Shown piece by piece: positions 1 through 8,363 of a stretch of 64,000 nt of DNA. The notes beneath the pieces are model-generated. The model ran no database searches. It worked only from the letters and a program-made list of their open reading frames with translations, and was not told the DNA's origin. The stretch comes from Caryophanales bacterium UBA6259. Its GTDB lineage: Bacteria > Bacillota > Bacilli > Tepidibacillales > Tepidibacillaceae. Made by a program: the position numbers and the translations under genes. The stretch's first letter is position 1, and every line of letters begins with the position of its first letter. The DNA lies in the NCBI GenBank assembly GCA_002441135.1, contig DJVJ01000018.1:62001-126000 (forward strand), read 5' to 3'.

Positions 1-798
1 GAAGATAGTGCTCCTTCTATGTTAGAACTTTTTTCAGGTTCAGGTGTAGATCAAATGGGGGTAAATATGCAAGATGTTTTAGGTAATTTAATGCCTAAAA
101 AATCTAAACGTAGGAAATTATCAATTAACGAAGCCAGAAAAATAATCATACAGCAAGAGGCTCAAAAGCTAATTGATATGGATGAGGTAATCCAAGAATC
201 TGTTGATCGAGCAGAACAATCAGGAATTATCTTTATTGATGAAATTGATAAAATTGCTAGTAGAGAAAGAGGTCCTGATGTTTCTAGAGAGGGTGTTCAA
301 CGAGACATTCTACCAATTGTTGAAGGATCAACAGTGATGACAAAATATGGACCAGTAAAGACTGACTATATATTGTTTATTGCGGCAGGGGCTTTTCATA
401 TGTCTAAGCCATCAGACTTAATTCCGGAGCTACAAGGGAGATTCCCAATCCGTGTTGAGTTAAAAGACTTAAAGGTAGAGGATTTTGTTCAAATATTAAT
501 TGAACCACAAAATGCCCTGATTAAACAATATATTTCATTAATTGAGACAGAAGGCATTAAAATCGACTTTACTGATGATGCTATATATGAGTTAGCCAAA
601 CTGGCTACTGAAGTAAATCAGTCTACAGATAATATTGGTGCAAGAAGATTACACACAATTTTAGAAAAGTTACTAGAAGATTTATTGTTTGAAGCACCCG
701 ATATTTATCTAGATAAAGTAACTATTACACCAGAATATGTTAATGAAAAACTGGTTGGTATAGTAAAAAATAAAGATTTATCACAATATATATTGTAA
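1..798 (+). CDS. hslU: HslU (ClpY) protease ATPase subunit, 3' part
   Basis: The window opens inside this gene; frame 1 is open for 265 codons to a TAA. HslU is the hexameric AAA+ unfoldase that feeds proteins to the HslV (ClpQ) peptidase in the cytoplasm. Visible are the end of the I domain, Walker B (IIFIDEIDKIA, fragment residues 76-86), the GRFPIRVEL arginine-finger segment and the sensor-2 motif GARRL. Family members are about 450-465 aa, so roughly 190 N-terminal codons with Walker A lie upstream. codY follows after 26 bp, as in the clpQ-clpY-codY order of Bacillus. Confidence 0.95.
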   Translation, partial: EDSAPSMLELFSGSGVDQMGVNMQDVLGNLMPKKSKRRKLSINEARKIIIQQEAQKLIDMDEVIQESVDRAEQSGIIFIDEIDKIASRERGPDVSREGVQRDILPIVEGSTVMTKYGPVKTDYILFIAAGAFHMSKPSDLIPELQGRFPIRVELKDLKVEDFVQILIEPQNALIKQYISLIETEGIKIDFTDDAIYELAKLATEVNQSTDNIGARRLHTILEKLLEDLLFEAPDIYLDKVTITPEYVNEKLVGIVKNKDLSQYIL

Positions 799-824
799 AA
801 ATAATTAGGAGGAATTTCAGTATC

Positions 825-1604
825 ATGGATTTATTAACGAAAACAAGAAGGATTAATCGTCTACTTCAAAAGGCGGCAGGGCACGCAGTAAACTTTAGTG
901 AAATGGCTGAAGTTTTAAGTGATGTGATTGAGGCCAATATTTTTGTAGTTAGCAGAAAAGGGAAAATTATCGGTCTATCTATTTATCAAGAAATAGAAAA
1001 TGACCGTATTAAGCAGATGTATAAAGACAAGCATTTTCCTGAAGAGTATAACACTTTATTGCTAAAGCAAGATGAATCTGTATCGAATATTGGTATAGAT
1101 GACCCTCTTACATCATTTCCGGTAGAAATGAAGGATATTTTTAAAGATAGCTTTACTACCCTTGTACCAATTATGGGTGCAGGAGATCGACTTGGTACAT
1201 TAATTTTAGGTCGCTTAAATCAAAAGTTTGATAATGAGGACTTAATCTTAGCGGAGTATGGCGCTACTGTAATCGCAATGGAAATTCTAAGGGAAAGAGC
1301 AGAAGCGATTGAAGAAGAGGTTAGAAGTAAAGCAGTTGTTCAAATGGCGATTGGTTCATTATCCTATAGTGAGTTAGAAGCAGTTGAACATATCTTTGAG
1401 GAGTTAGATGGAAAAGAAGGTTTATTAGTAGCAAGTAAAATTGCTGACCGTGTAGGAATCACTCGCTCAGTGATTGTTAATGCTCTTAGAAAGCTTGAAA
1501 GTGCAGGGGTTATTGAATCTCGTTCATTAGGAATGAAGGGTACATATATTAAAGTTCTTAATGAAAAGCTACTGTTTGAGCTAGATAAGCTTCGAAACAA
1601 CTAA
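825..1604 (+). CDS. codY: CodY global transcriptional regulator
   Basis: CodY senses GTP and branched-chain amino acids and represses stationary-phase, transport and (in B. subtilis) motility genes. The 259-aa length is standard. The N-terminal GAF-type ligand domain covers about residues 1-155. The C-terminal winged helix-turn-helix (VGITRSVIVNALRKLESAG, about 206-224) is followed by the conserved wing segment GMKGTYIKVLN. AGGAGG lies 12 nt upstream of the ATG. It sits between hslU and the flagellar operon as in B. subtilis, and a terminator follows directly. Confidence 0.97.
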   Translation: MDLLTKTRRINRLLQKAAGHAVNFSEMAEVLSDVIEANIFVVSRKGKIIGLSIYQEIENDRIKQMYKDKHFPEEYNTLLLKQDESVSNIGIDDPLTSFPVEMKDIFKDSFTTLVPIMGAGDRLGTLILGRLNQKFDNEDLILAEYGATVIAMEILRERAEAIEEEVRSKAVVQMAIGSLSYSELEAVEHIFEELDGKEGLLVASKIADRVGITRSVIVNALRKLESAGVIESRSLGMKGTYIKVLNEKLLFELDKLRNN

Positions 1605-1626
1605 TAAAAACAAATCGTTAATTTTT

Positions 1627-1672
1627 AAAAACTTCTGGTAAAGTTTATTCTTTACTTGAAGTTTTTTTTTTT
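1627..1672 (+). terminator. Intrinsic terminator after codY
   Basis: The arms AAAACTTC and GAAGTTTT enclose an inner stem GTAAAG/CTTTAC with a short loop, followed by about eleven T residues (1662-1672). This should end codY transcripts before the flagellar operon. Confidence 0.85.
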
Positions 1673-1830
1673 CGCGAATAGAAAACCATAAAATTTGCTT
1701 TTAGAAATAAGAAAAGTTATAGCAAAATAGGTCGTTAGATTTATATTTGGCGTTAGCAAAAGGTAATATATGTAAAAATAAATGTTTATAGTAATAAAAT
1801 AAATTTTAGAAGATATTTCCTTAAAAAAAA

Positions 1831-1869
1831 TGTCGAAGTATGCAGGATTTTTGGTTTTCAATATGGAAT
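1831..1869 (+). promoter_or_regulatory. Spo0A box plus sigma-H promoter upstream of flgB
   Basis: TGTCGAA at 1831-1837 is an exact 0A box (TGNCGAA). Seven bases on, GCAGGATTT (1842-1850), a 12-nt spacer and ATGGAAT (1863-1869) match the sigma-H consensus RNAGGAWWW-N11/12-RNNGAAT at every defined position. The start site would be near 1876, about 120 nt before flgB, and the 0A box would be centred near -42. This lies in the only gene-free stretch over 300 bp (1605-1997); I see no convincing sigma-A or sigma-D promoter there. The pattern is seen directly, its use is inferred. Confidence 0.6.
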
Positions 1870-1922
1870 AGCATAGAATGAAGAATAACCATTTTATATG
1901 TTTGAGTTAAATAAACCTTATG

Positions 1923-1976
1923 CTCGCATATGAAAAGCATCATTTATGCTTGATGTTAAAAATTTTTACAAGCGAG
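1923..1976 (+). other. Possible folded leader before flgB
   Basis: CTCGC (1923-1927) can pair with GCGAG (1972-1976), enclosing a small hairpin AAGCAT-CATTT-ATGCTT (1935-1951). The structure ends about 9 nt before the flgB ribosome binding site. The stems are short, so this is only a candidate. Confidence 0.25.
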
Positions 1977-1997
1977 GCTTTTCTTAGGAGGATGGAA

Positions 1998-2387
1998 ATG
2001 AAGTTATTAAATAATACAGGAAACTTAGAACGGGCTTTGGATGTATCATCTTTAAGACATCGTTTAATTAGCAATAATATTGCTAATGTAGATACACCAG
2101 GATATAAGACATCAGATGTATCCTTCCAAAACATATTAGAAAAAGAACAAGCTAGATTTATTGGTAAAAGAACGAATCAAAAGCATTTAATCATTGGTGA
2201 AAATGAGCAAGATCCTAAGATTCTGGTTGATCAACAAACGTCATTACTTAATAACGAGAATAATGTTGATATTGAATATGAAATGACAAAGTTAAGTGAA
2301 AATAACCTTTATTATCAGACACTTACTCAAACCATTAATAAGCATTATTCCATGCTAAGATATGTAATTACGGAGGGGAGACGTTAA
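1998..2387 (+). CDS. flgB: FlgB flagellar proximal rod protein
   Basis: FlgB is a proximal rod component of the basal body and is exported by the flagellar type III apparatus. The protein has 129 aa, close to the usual 130. The conserved rod-family motif SNNIANVDTPGYKT (about residues 24-37) is present. The start at 1998 is chosen because TAGGAGG at 1985-1991 gives 6-nt spacing; the ATG at 1992 would abut the ribosome binding site, and longer readings from about 1920 lack rod-family similarity in the extension. It is the first gene of the fla/che operon and precedes flgC by 2 bp. Confidence 0.95.
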   Translation: MKLLNNTGNLERALDVSSLRHRLISNNIANVDTPGYKTSDVSFQNILEKEQARFIGKRTNQKHLIIGENEQDPKILVDQQTSLLNNENNVDIEYEMTKLSENNLYYQTLTQTINKHYSMLRYVITEGRR

Positions 2388-2389
2388 CC

Positions 2390-2851
2390 ATGAAGATTTT
2401 TAATGGAATGAATATTAGCGCCTCTGCATTAACTGCACAGCGATTAAGAATGGATGTAATTTCCGCCAATATAGCAAATGCAGAAACTACTAGAGGACAA
2501 TACATAGATGGTAAATGGCAGCCATATACACGGAAAATGGTTGTATTAGAGCCTAATAATGGTAGCCAAAGTTTTAAACAAGTTTTCAATCAATATATGG
2601 ATTCGAGTAATGAAGCTCCGATTAATGGGGTTAAAGTAAAAAAAGTTGTTGATGATACTGCACCTTATAAAAAAATGTATCAACCAGATCATCCTGACGC
2701 TGACGAGGAAGGGTTTGTTCTTCTACCAAATGTTGATTTATTAAAAGAAATGGTAGATATGATTTCCGCTACTCGTTCTTATGAGGCGAATGTGACAGCG
2801 ATGAATTCCACGAAATCTATGCTTTTAAAAGCGTTAGAGATTGGTAGATAA
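2390..2851 (+). CDS. flgC: FlgC flagellar proximal rod protein
   Basis: FlgC builds the proximal rod with FlgB. Length 153 aa is typical. The N-terminal coiled segment carries MDVISANIANAETTRG (about 21-36), the FlgBC version of the rod motif. The C-terminus has the conserved segment SATRSYEANVTAMNSTKSM followed by a helical tail. The ATG follows the flgB stop by 2 bp, with CGGAGGGGAG 8-17 nt upstream, so the two genes are likely translationally coupled. Confidence 0.96.
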   Translation: MKIFNGMNISASALTAQRLRMDVISANIANAETTRGQYIDGKWQPYTRKMVVLEPNNGSQSFKQVFNQYMDSSNEAPINGVKVKKVVDDTAPYKKMYQPDHPDADEEGFVLLPNVDLLKEMVDMISATRSYEANVTAMNSTKSMLLKALEIGR

Positions 2852-2870
2852 GAGGGAGTGAATTAATAAT

Positions 2871-3167
2871 ATGATTAATGGAGTTCAACCAATTAATCCC
2901 AATGTTATTGTGAATAAAGCTAGTTCGATTCAAGACAAGGATAACGCAAGCAGCTTTAGTAATGTGTTTTCAGAAGCGATAAAAAATGTTGAAACGGAGT
3001 TAAAGCAAGCACAGGACTTATCAAATCAATTAGTTAATGGTGAAGTGCAAGATCTTCATCAGGTCATGATACAAATGGAAAAGGCGAATCTCGGATTGCA
3101 GTTAACTGTGCAGGTTCGAAATAAAGTTGTAGAAGCTTATCAAGAAATTATGAGAATGCAAGTATAA
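2871..3167 (+). CDS. fliE: FliE hook-basal body junction protein
   Basis: FliE connects the MS ring to the rod and is one of the first exported subunits. The 98-aa protein has a variable N-terminus and the conserved C-terminal amphipathic region DLHQVMIQMEKANLGLQL followed by VRNKVVEAYQEIMRMQV, the FliE signature. It lies between flgC and fliF, the order found in Bacillus. AGAGGGAG upstream of the ATG serves as ribosome binding site. Confidence 0.95.
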   Translation: MINGVQPINPNVIVNKASSIQDKDNASSFSNVFSEAIKNVETELKQAQDLSNQLVNGEVQDLHQVMIQMEKANLGLQLTVQVRNKVVEAYQEIMRMQV

Positions 3168-3197
3168 TTGCTAGTTAATATGAGGAGAGAGTAAATA

Positions 3198-4775
3198 GTG
3201 AATTCATGGATAGAAAGCTATAAGCAAAAGCTTCTGCAGTTTTGGCAAACCTTAGAAAAACGACAAAAAATCATGCTAATAGCCACAATCGTATTTTTAA
3301 TATCTTCCCTTTCTATTTATGCTATTTTGGCATCAAAACCAAAATATGAACTAGCATTTGTTGGCCTTAATGAAAAAGAGGCCGGAAACGTTGTTGCAAA
3401 GTTAGATGAGATGGGAATTATTTATCAATTATCTTCTGATGGACGTAATATTTCTGTTCCAGAATCACAAGCTGCAAAAGTAAAGGTGACAATGGCTCAG
3501 GAATTAGATAATGGAAGTATTTATAACAAATTTTTGGACAACTCCACTTGGGGGATGACAGACGCTCAATTTAAGCTTATAGAAAAAGGGGCAATTGAGC
3601 AGGAAATAAGAAATTTAATTGTTGAAGGAATTAGAGGGATTAACGATGCTAATGTGATGATTACTCTTCCTCAAGAAAGTGTTTTTTACTCTGAAGAAGA
3701 TAAAAAGGCGACTGCTTCAGTAATCGTTGATCTAGAGCCTGGCACTACTTTAAATCCTCAACAAGTACAGAGTATGTACAAGCTTATATCTCGAAGTGTG
3801 CCTAATCTTCCAGTTGAAAACATTACCATTACAAATCAGTATAGTGAATTACTTGAATACATAGATGAACAGTCTAGTAATTTTAATGGGAATGCATATA
3901 ACTCTCAAAGAGAAATACAAAAGGAATTTCAACAGGATATTAAAAATGAGCTTCAACAAATGTTAGGGAATATGCTTGGTAGTGATAAAGTTGTCGTAAC
4001 TGTTTTTGCAAAACTGAATTTTGATCAAAAGAAAGAGACTTTTAATCTAGTAGAACCAGTTGTAGATGATAAAGGGATAGCAATTAGTGTAGAAAAAATA
4101 CAAGAATCATTTTCAGGCTCGGGTAATCCTGCCGGTGGTGTTGCTGGCACTGGGAATACACAAATCCCCGGATATCAGGCTGGAGGAGACTCTAGTGGTG
4201 ATTATGAACACTTAGAGGATAGAGTGAATTATGAGGTTAATAGGATTTCTAAAGAGGTAATTAGTAGTCCATACCGATTAGATGATTTAAGTATTAATGT
4301 TGTTGTTGACTTAGATGATCAGGACCCTAAATCTGCGCAAACAACAGAAGCAATAAAAGAATTGATTAAACCGATTGTTTTAACAGCACTTAATGATCAA
4401 GCTCTAGAGGAAAGCTCGTTAGACCAGAAAATTGCGGTTATCGCTCATACCTTTGAACGAAAGGATATAGGTATTAATGGATCTACTGGCAACGGAATGT
4501 CTCCATTAATGTATTATGGTTTAATTGGCTTAGCAGTCTTAGCTATTGGTGGTACTGGTTATGGTGTAATCAGTAGAAAACGCAAAAAACAACAACAGCT
4601 ACTAGAAGAATTAGAGTTAGCAAATGCAAAAGAAGAACAAAGAATTATTCCAGAATTTGATTTAACACCGACACTTACTGAAGAAGCAGCACTAAGAAAA
4701 GAAATTCAAAAAATGGCCAAGCAAAAACCTGATGAATTTGCTAAATTAGTTCGTACATGGCTTGTGGATGAATAG
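3198..4775 (+). CDS. fliF: FliF flagellar MS-ring protein
   Basis: FliF forms the membrane MS ring that carries the rod, the FliG switch and the export gate. Length 525 aa fits the Bacillus form. Transmembrane segments lie at about residues 25-46 and 434-456 with the large ring-building region between, including a Gly/Ser-rich linker near 300-330. The C-terminal tail (about 465-525) contains the FliG-binding helices. The start is GTG after TGAGGAGAG. fliG follows after 11 bp. Confidence 0.97.
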   Translation: MNSWIESYKQKLLQFWQTLEKRQKIMLIATIVFLISSLSIYAILASKPKYELAFVGLNEKEAGNVVAKLDEMGIIYQLSSDGRNISVPESQAAKVKVTMAQELDNGSIYNKFLDNSTWGMTDAQFKLIEKGAIEQEIRNLIVEGIRGINDANVMITLPQESVFYSEEDKKATASVIVDLEPGTTLNPQQVQSMYKLISRSVPNLPVENITITNQYSELLEYIDEQSSNFNGNAYNSQREIQKEFQQDIKNELQQMLGNMLGSDKVVVTVFAKLNFDQKKETFNLVEPVVDDKGIAISVEKIQESFSGSGNPAGGVAGTGNTQIPGYQAGGDSSGDYEHLEDRVNYEVNRISKEVISSPYRLDDLSINVVVDLDDQDPKSAQTTEAIKELIKPIVLTALNDQALEESSLDQKIAVIAHTFERKDIGINGSTGNGMSPLMYYGLIGLAVLAIGGTGYGVISRKRKKQQQLLEELELANAKEEQRIIPEFDLTPTLTEEAALRKEIQKMAKQKPDEFAKLVRTWLVDE

Positions 4776-4786
4776 GAGGTGGAAAC

Positions 4787-5797
4787 GTGGCTAGACTTCA
4801 GGAACTGAACGGAAAACAAAAAGCGGCGATTCTACTTATAAGCTTAGGACCCGAAGTATCTGCAGAAGTGTTTAAGCATCTCCGTGAAGATGAAATCGAG
4901 ATGCTAACACTTGAAATTGCAAATATGAGGAAAATTGAATCCAACGATAAAGAAAAGATTTTACATGAATTCCATCAAATTGCTGTAGCTCAGGAGTATA
5001 TTTCACAAGGTGGAATCGAATATGCAAAGGATATTCTAGAAAAGGCATTAGGCCAACAAAAGGCGATCGATGTTATTAACCGTTTAACGGCAACATTACA
5101 AGTGCGTCCATTTGATTTTGCTAGAAAAACTGATCCTAATCAAATACTTAATTTTATTCAGAATGAGCATGCACAAACCATTGCATTAGTTTTGTCCTAT
5201 TTACAACCAGAACAATCAGCGATGATCCTGTCCTCCTTGCCACAAGAGAGACAAGCGGATGTGGCAAGAAGAATTGCTTTAATGGATGCTACATCGCCTG
5301 ACGTAATTACACAGGTAGAACGCGTACTAGAACAAAAGCTTTCTGCTACTTTCCAACATGATTATACGTCAGCTGGTGGAATTGAGAGTATTGTTCAGAT
5401 TCTAAATGGTGTTGACCGCTCCACTGAACGAACGATTTTAGACACGTTAGAAATGGAGTATCCAGAATTAGCGGATGAGATTAAGAAACGGATGTTTATC
5501 TTTGAAGATATTGTTAAGTTGGATAATCGCTCCATTCAGCGAATTATTCGTGACATTGAAAATAGTGATTTACAGTTGGCGTTGAAGGTTGCTAGTGAAA
5601 ATGTTAGAGATGCTATTTTCAGAAATATGTCTAAACGTATGGTTGAAACATTTAAAGAAGAAATGGAATATATGGGTCCGGTTCGTTTGCGTGATGTTGA
5701 AGAGGCTCAAACTAAGATTGTAGCAATCATTAGACGTCTGGAGGAATCTGGAGAAATCATTATTGCTCGTGGTGGAGGAGACGATATCATTGTCTAG
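4787..5797 (+). CDS. fliG: FliG flagellar motor switch protein
   Basis: FliG is the rotor protein that contacts the MotA stator and FliM. The 336-aa protein has the N-terminal FliF-binding domain (GKQKAAILLISLGPE near residues 9-23), the middle domain with the EHAQT form of the EHPQ motif (about 123), and the C-terminal torque domain with alternating charged residues ending in RRLEESGEIIIARGG. The GTG start is preceded by AGGAGGTGG. It overlaps fliH by 8 nt. Confidence 0.97.
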   Translation: MARLQELNGKQKAAILLISLGPEVSAEVFKHLREDEIEMLTLEIANMRKIESNDKEKILHEFHQIAVAQEYISQGGIEYAKDILEKALGQQKAIDVINRLTATLQVRPFDFARKTDPNQILNFIQNEHAQTIALVLSYLQPEQSAMILSSLPQERQADVARRIALMDATSPDVITQVERVLEQKLSATFQHDYTSAGGIESIVQILNGVDRSTERTILDTLEMEYPELADEIKKRMFIFEDIVKLDNRSIQRIIRDIENSDLQLALKVASENVRDAIFRNMSKRMVETFKEEMEYMGPVRLRDVEEAQTKIVAIIRRLEESGEIIIARGGGDDIIV

Positions 5798-6590
5798 AAT
5801 TTTTAAATCCGTCCATCTTAATGAGAAAGATAAAAAGCTTATAGAAGTAAAAAAAACGATAGTTCCACAAGAGACTGGAATAAGAGAAGCATTATCTCAA
5901 GATGAACACCAAGAAATAGAGCTGCAAAAATCGCAAATTCTAATTGATGCTGAAGATATGGCCAAAAGAATCATTGAACAGGGGAGAGTAGCTGCTGAAC
6001 AATTAAAGGCAGATGCAAAAAATGAAATAGATCAATGGTGGATTGAACAGCGAAATGAAGATGAAGCAATCAAGAATAATGCAGAGCAGCAAGGTTTTAA
6101 TCATGGTTATGATTCTGGTTTTCAAAAAATTGAAGCAGAATTACAAAATCAATATAAAGATCAAATAGATCAAGCAAAAAAACTTGTGGAAGAGGCTTAT
6201 CAGCTAAAGGAACAGATTATCCAAGAGTCTGAACCTGTTGTTATACAGCTAGCGATATCCATTGCGGAAAAGATTATTCTTAAAGAAGTAGAGCAAAATC
6301 TAGATATAATCAAAGAAATAACGAAAGAAGCCTTAAGGAAGACAAGGGAATATGAAAAAATAACAATCGATGTTCATCCAAGCCATTTTTCTTTTCTGCT
6401 AGAAGCCAAAGAGGAGTTGAAACTGGAGATGAATGGACAAGTAGAATTGTTAATTTATCCAGATCCTTTTTTAGTCCAAGGTGGTTGTATCATCAGGACT
6501 TCTACTGGAACTATTGATGCCAAAATAGATACGCAGCTAGAAGAAATAAAAAAAGCTTTGTTAGATTTAAGGGAGAATTTGCGAAAATGA
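5790..6590 (+). CDS. fliH: FliH flagellar export ATPase regulator
   Basis: FliH binds FliI and links the export ATPase to the switch complex. From the TTG at 5790 the protein has 266 aa and begins MSRIFKSVHL, like the MS.I.KS start of Bacillus FliH. GGAGGAG at 5774-5780 gives 9-nt spacing; an in-frame TTG at 5763 lacks a ribosome binding site. A long charged coiled coil (about 40-140) precedes the ATP-synthase-delta-like C-terminal domain. Overlaps with fliG (8 nt) and fliI (4 nt) indicate coupled translation. Confidence 0.92.
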   Translation: MSRIFKSVHLNEKDKKLIEVKKTIVPQETGIREALSQDEHQEIELQKSQILIDAEDMAKRIIEQGRVAAEQLKADAKNEIDQWWIEQRNEDEAIKNNAEQQGFNHGYDSGFQKIEAELQNQYKDQIDQAKKLVEEAYQLKEQIIQESEPVVIQLAISIAEKIILKEVEQNLDIIKEITKEALRKTREYEKITIDVHPSHFSFLLEAKEELKLEMNGQVELLIYPDPFLVQGGCIIRTSTGTIDAKIDTQLEEIKKALLDLRENLRK

Positions 6591-7915
6591 GCCTGATGCT
6601 AGATATTAACGCGTATCAAACAGCAATTCAACAAACTAACACAATGAGACATTATGGAAGAGTGGCTCAAATTATTGGTTTAACAGTTGAATCTATAGGA
6701 CCTGAAGCAAAAATAGGCGATGTATGTTTAATTTATCCAAGCAATACAAAAGAACCGGTAAGAGCCGAAGTAGTTGGCTTTAAAAACAATCAAGTTATTT
6801 TAATGCCTTTAGGTGAGCTTGGCTCTATTGGACCAGGCTGTGATGTAGTGAATACCGGTTCACCCTTAAACATAAAAGTAGGATTAGGTTTACTAGGACG
6901 CGTGCTGAATGGATTGGGGGAATCGCTTGATGGGAAAAAACTACCACCTGGACTACAATATTTTTCAACAAATCAAGCTCCACCGAATCCATTAACAAGA
7001 CCTAGAATTCACACTCCTCTTCATTTAGGGATAAAAGCCCTGGATGGATTATTAACAGTAGGTAAAGGACAACGTATTGGTATCTTTGCTGGAAGTGGCG
7101 TAGGTAAAAGTACTCTTCTAGGAATGATTGCTAGAAATACCTCAGCCGATGTTAATGTGATCGCCTTGATCGGTGAAAGAGGAAGAGAAGTTAGAGATTT
7201 CTTGGAACGTGATCTTGGTGAAGAAGGAATGAAGAAATCAGTAGTGATTGTAGCTACTTCTGACCAGCCTGCATTGGTAAGAATTAAGGGAGCAATCATC
7301 GCTACTAGTATTGCTGAGTACTTCCGAGATAAAGGTTTAGATGTTAATTTGATGATGGATTCAGTAACTCGATTCGCTATGGCTCAAAGAGAGGTAGGCT
7401 TAGCCATTGGAGAACCTCCAGCGACAAAAGGATATACTCCTTCTGTCTTTGCTTTGCTACCAAAGTTACTTGAACGATCTGGGACAAGCCATTTAGGAAC
7501 AATCACAGGCTTATATACTGTATTGGTAGATTCAGATGATATGAATGAACCCATAGCTGATGCAGTAAGAGGTATTTTGGATGGACATGTTGTTTTGGAT
7601 CGCAAGTTAGCACATAAAGGTCATTTTCCAGCGATTAATATATTACAAAGTGTTAGTAGGGTAATGAAAGATATTGTGGATAACGTACATCTACAAGCAT
7701 CTGAAAATCTTAAAAGATTATTAGCCACCTATAGAGATGCAGAGGATTTAATTCAAATTGGTGCTTATCAAAAGGGAACAAGTCCCTTAATTGATCAGTC
7801 GATTGAATATTTTCCAATAATCGAGGAATATACGAAACAATCAGTAGACGAAAGAGTGATTTTTGAGGATTCCATTCAGCGCTTAACTAGGACTTTTAAG
7901 GAGATTAATCTATGA
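6587..7915 (+). CDS. fliI: FliI flagellar export ATPase
   Basis: FliI is the F1-beta-like ATPase of flagellar type III export. The 442-aa protein shows Walker A GSGVGKSTLL (about 169-178), Walker B in the VNLMMDSVTRFA segment (about 249-260), and the family segments GYTPSVFALLPKLLERSG and DGHVVLDRKLAHKGHFPA. The ATG overlaps the fliH stop by 4 nt (ATGA), and fliJ overlaps its end in the same way. Confidence 0.97.
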   Translation: MSLMLDINAYQTAIQQTNTMRHYGRVAQIIGLTVESIGPEAKIGDVCLIYPSNTKEPVRAEVVGFKNNQVILMPLGELGSIGPGCDVVNTGSPLNIKVGLGLLGRVLNGLGESLDGKKLPPGLQYFSTNQAPPNPLTRPRIHTPLHLGIKALDGLLTVGKGQRIGIFAGSGVGKSTLLGMIARNTSADVNVIALIGERGREVRDFLERDLGEEGMKKSVVIVATSDQPALVRIKGAIIATSIAEYFRDKGLDVNLMMDSVTRFAMAQREVGLAIGEPPATKGYTPSVFALLPKLLERSGTSHLGTITGLYTVLVDSDDMNEPIADAVRGILDGHVVLDRKLAHKGHFPAINILQSVSRVMKDIVDNVHLQASENLKRLLATYRDAEDLIQIGAYQKGTSPLIDQSIEYFPIIEEYTKQSVDERVIFEDSIQRLTRTFKEINL

Positions 7916-8349
7916 GTAGCTTTCAGTTTTCTCTGCAAAAGGTATTAAACGTAAAAGAAAAAAACAAAGAGCAAGAAGAGTATCGTTATATGGAATTCTT
8001 TAATCATTATCTAGCAGAAAAGGAATATCTTCAGCGTTTAATCCATGAGAAACAATCATTAGAAGAAAAAATGGTAAGTGGTCAATTAAACGGAGTGCGT
8101 ATTTCAGATATTCATCATACTCAAGGTTATATTACTCATCTTACTTTAACCATAAATGGACAAGAAAAAAAACTAGACAAATTGTATAGTGAATTAGAGC
8201 TTAAACAGAAAATGCTCTTAGAGATTAAAAAAGAAGTAAAGATTTGGGACAATTTAAAAGAGAAAAAAAGAGAAGAATTCAACTTAGAAGAAAATCGAAA
8301 TGAGCAAAAGGAATTGGATGATATCGCTAGTCTCCGTTCTTTTCGTTAG
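7912..8349 (+). CDS. fliJ: FliJ flagellar export chaperone
   Basis: FliJ is a small coiled-coil export component that acts with FliI and FlhA. The 145-aa protein is highly charged and almost entirely predicted helix or coiled coil. It begins with SFQFSLQKVLNVKEKNKEQ, typical of FliJ N-termini. There is no catalytic motif. Its position directly after fliI with an ATGA overlap supports the assignment where sequence conservation alone is weak. Confidence 0.9.
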   Translation: MSSFQFSLQKVLNVKEKNKEQEEYRYMEFFNHYLAEKEYLQRLIHEKQSLEEKMVSGQLNGVRISDIHHTQGYITHLTLTINGQEKKLDKLYSELELKQKMLLEIKKEVKIWDNLKEKKREEFNLEENRNEQKELDDIASLRSFR

Positions 8350-8363
8350 GAGGGGGTAGAATA

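Noticed and set aside
1802..1817. AATTTTAGAAGATATT as a CodY box upstream of flgB
   Set aside because: It departs from AATTTTCWGAAAATT at several positions even with a gap allowed, which is common by chance in AT-rich DNA.
1652..1861. Open frame on the - strand in the codY-flgB gap (69 codons)
   Set aside because: It runs through the codY terminator and the sigma-H promoter, is very Ile/Phe/Tyr rich, and has no recognisable domain.
1920..1997. Longer FlgB reading from upstream ATG codons
   Set aside because: The extra residues have no rod-protein similarity and no ribosome binding site; TAGGAGG at 1985-1991 points to 1998.
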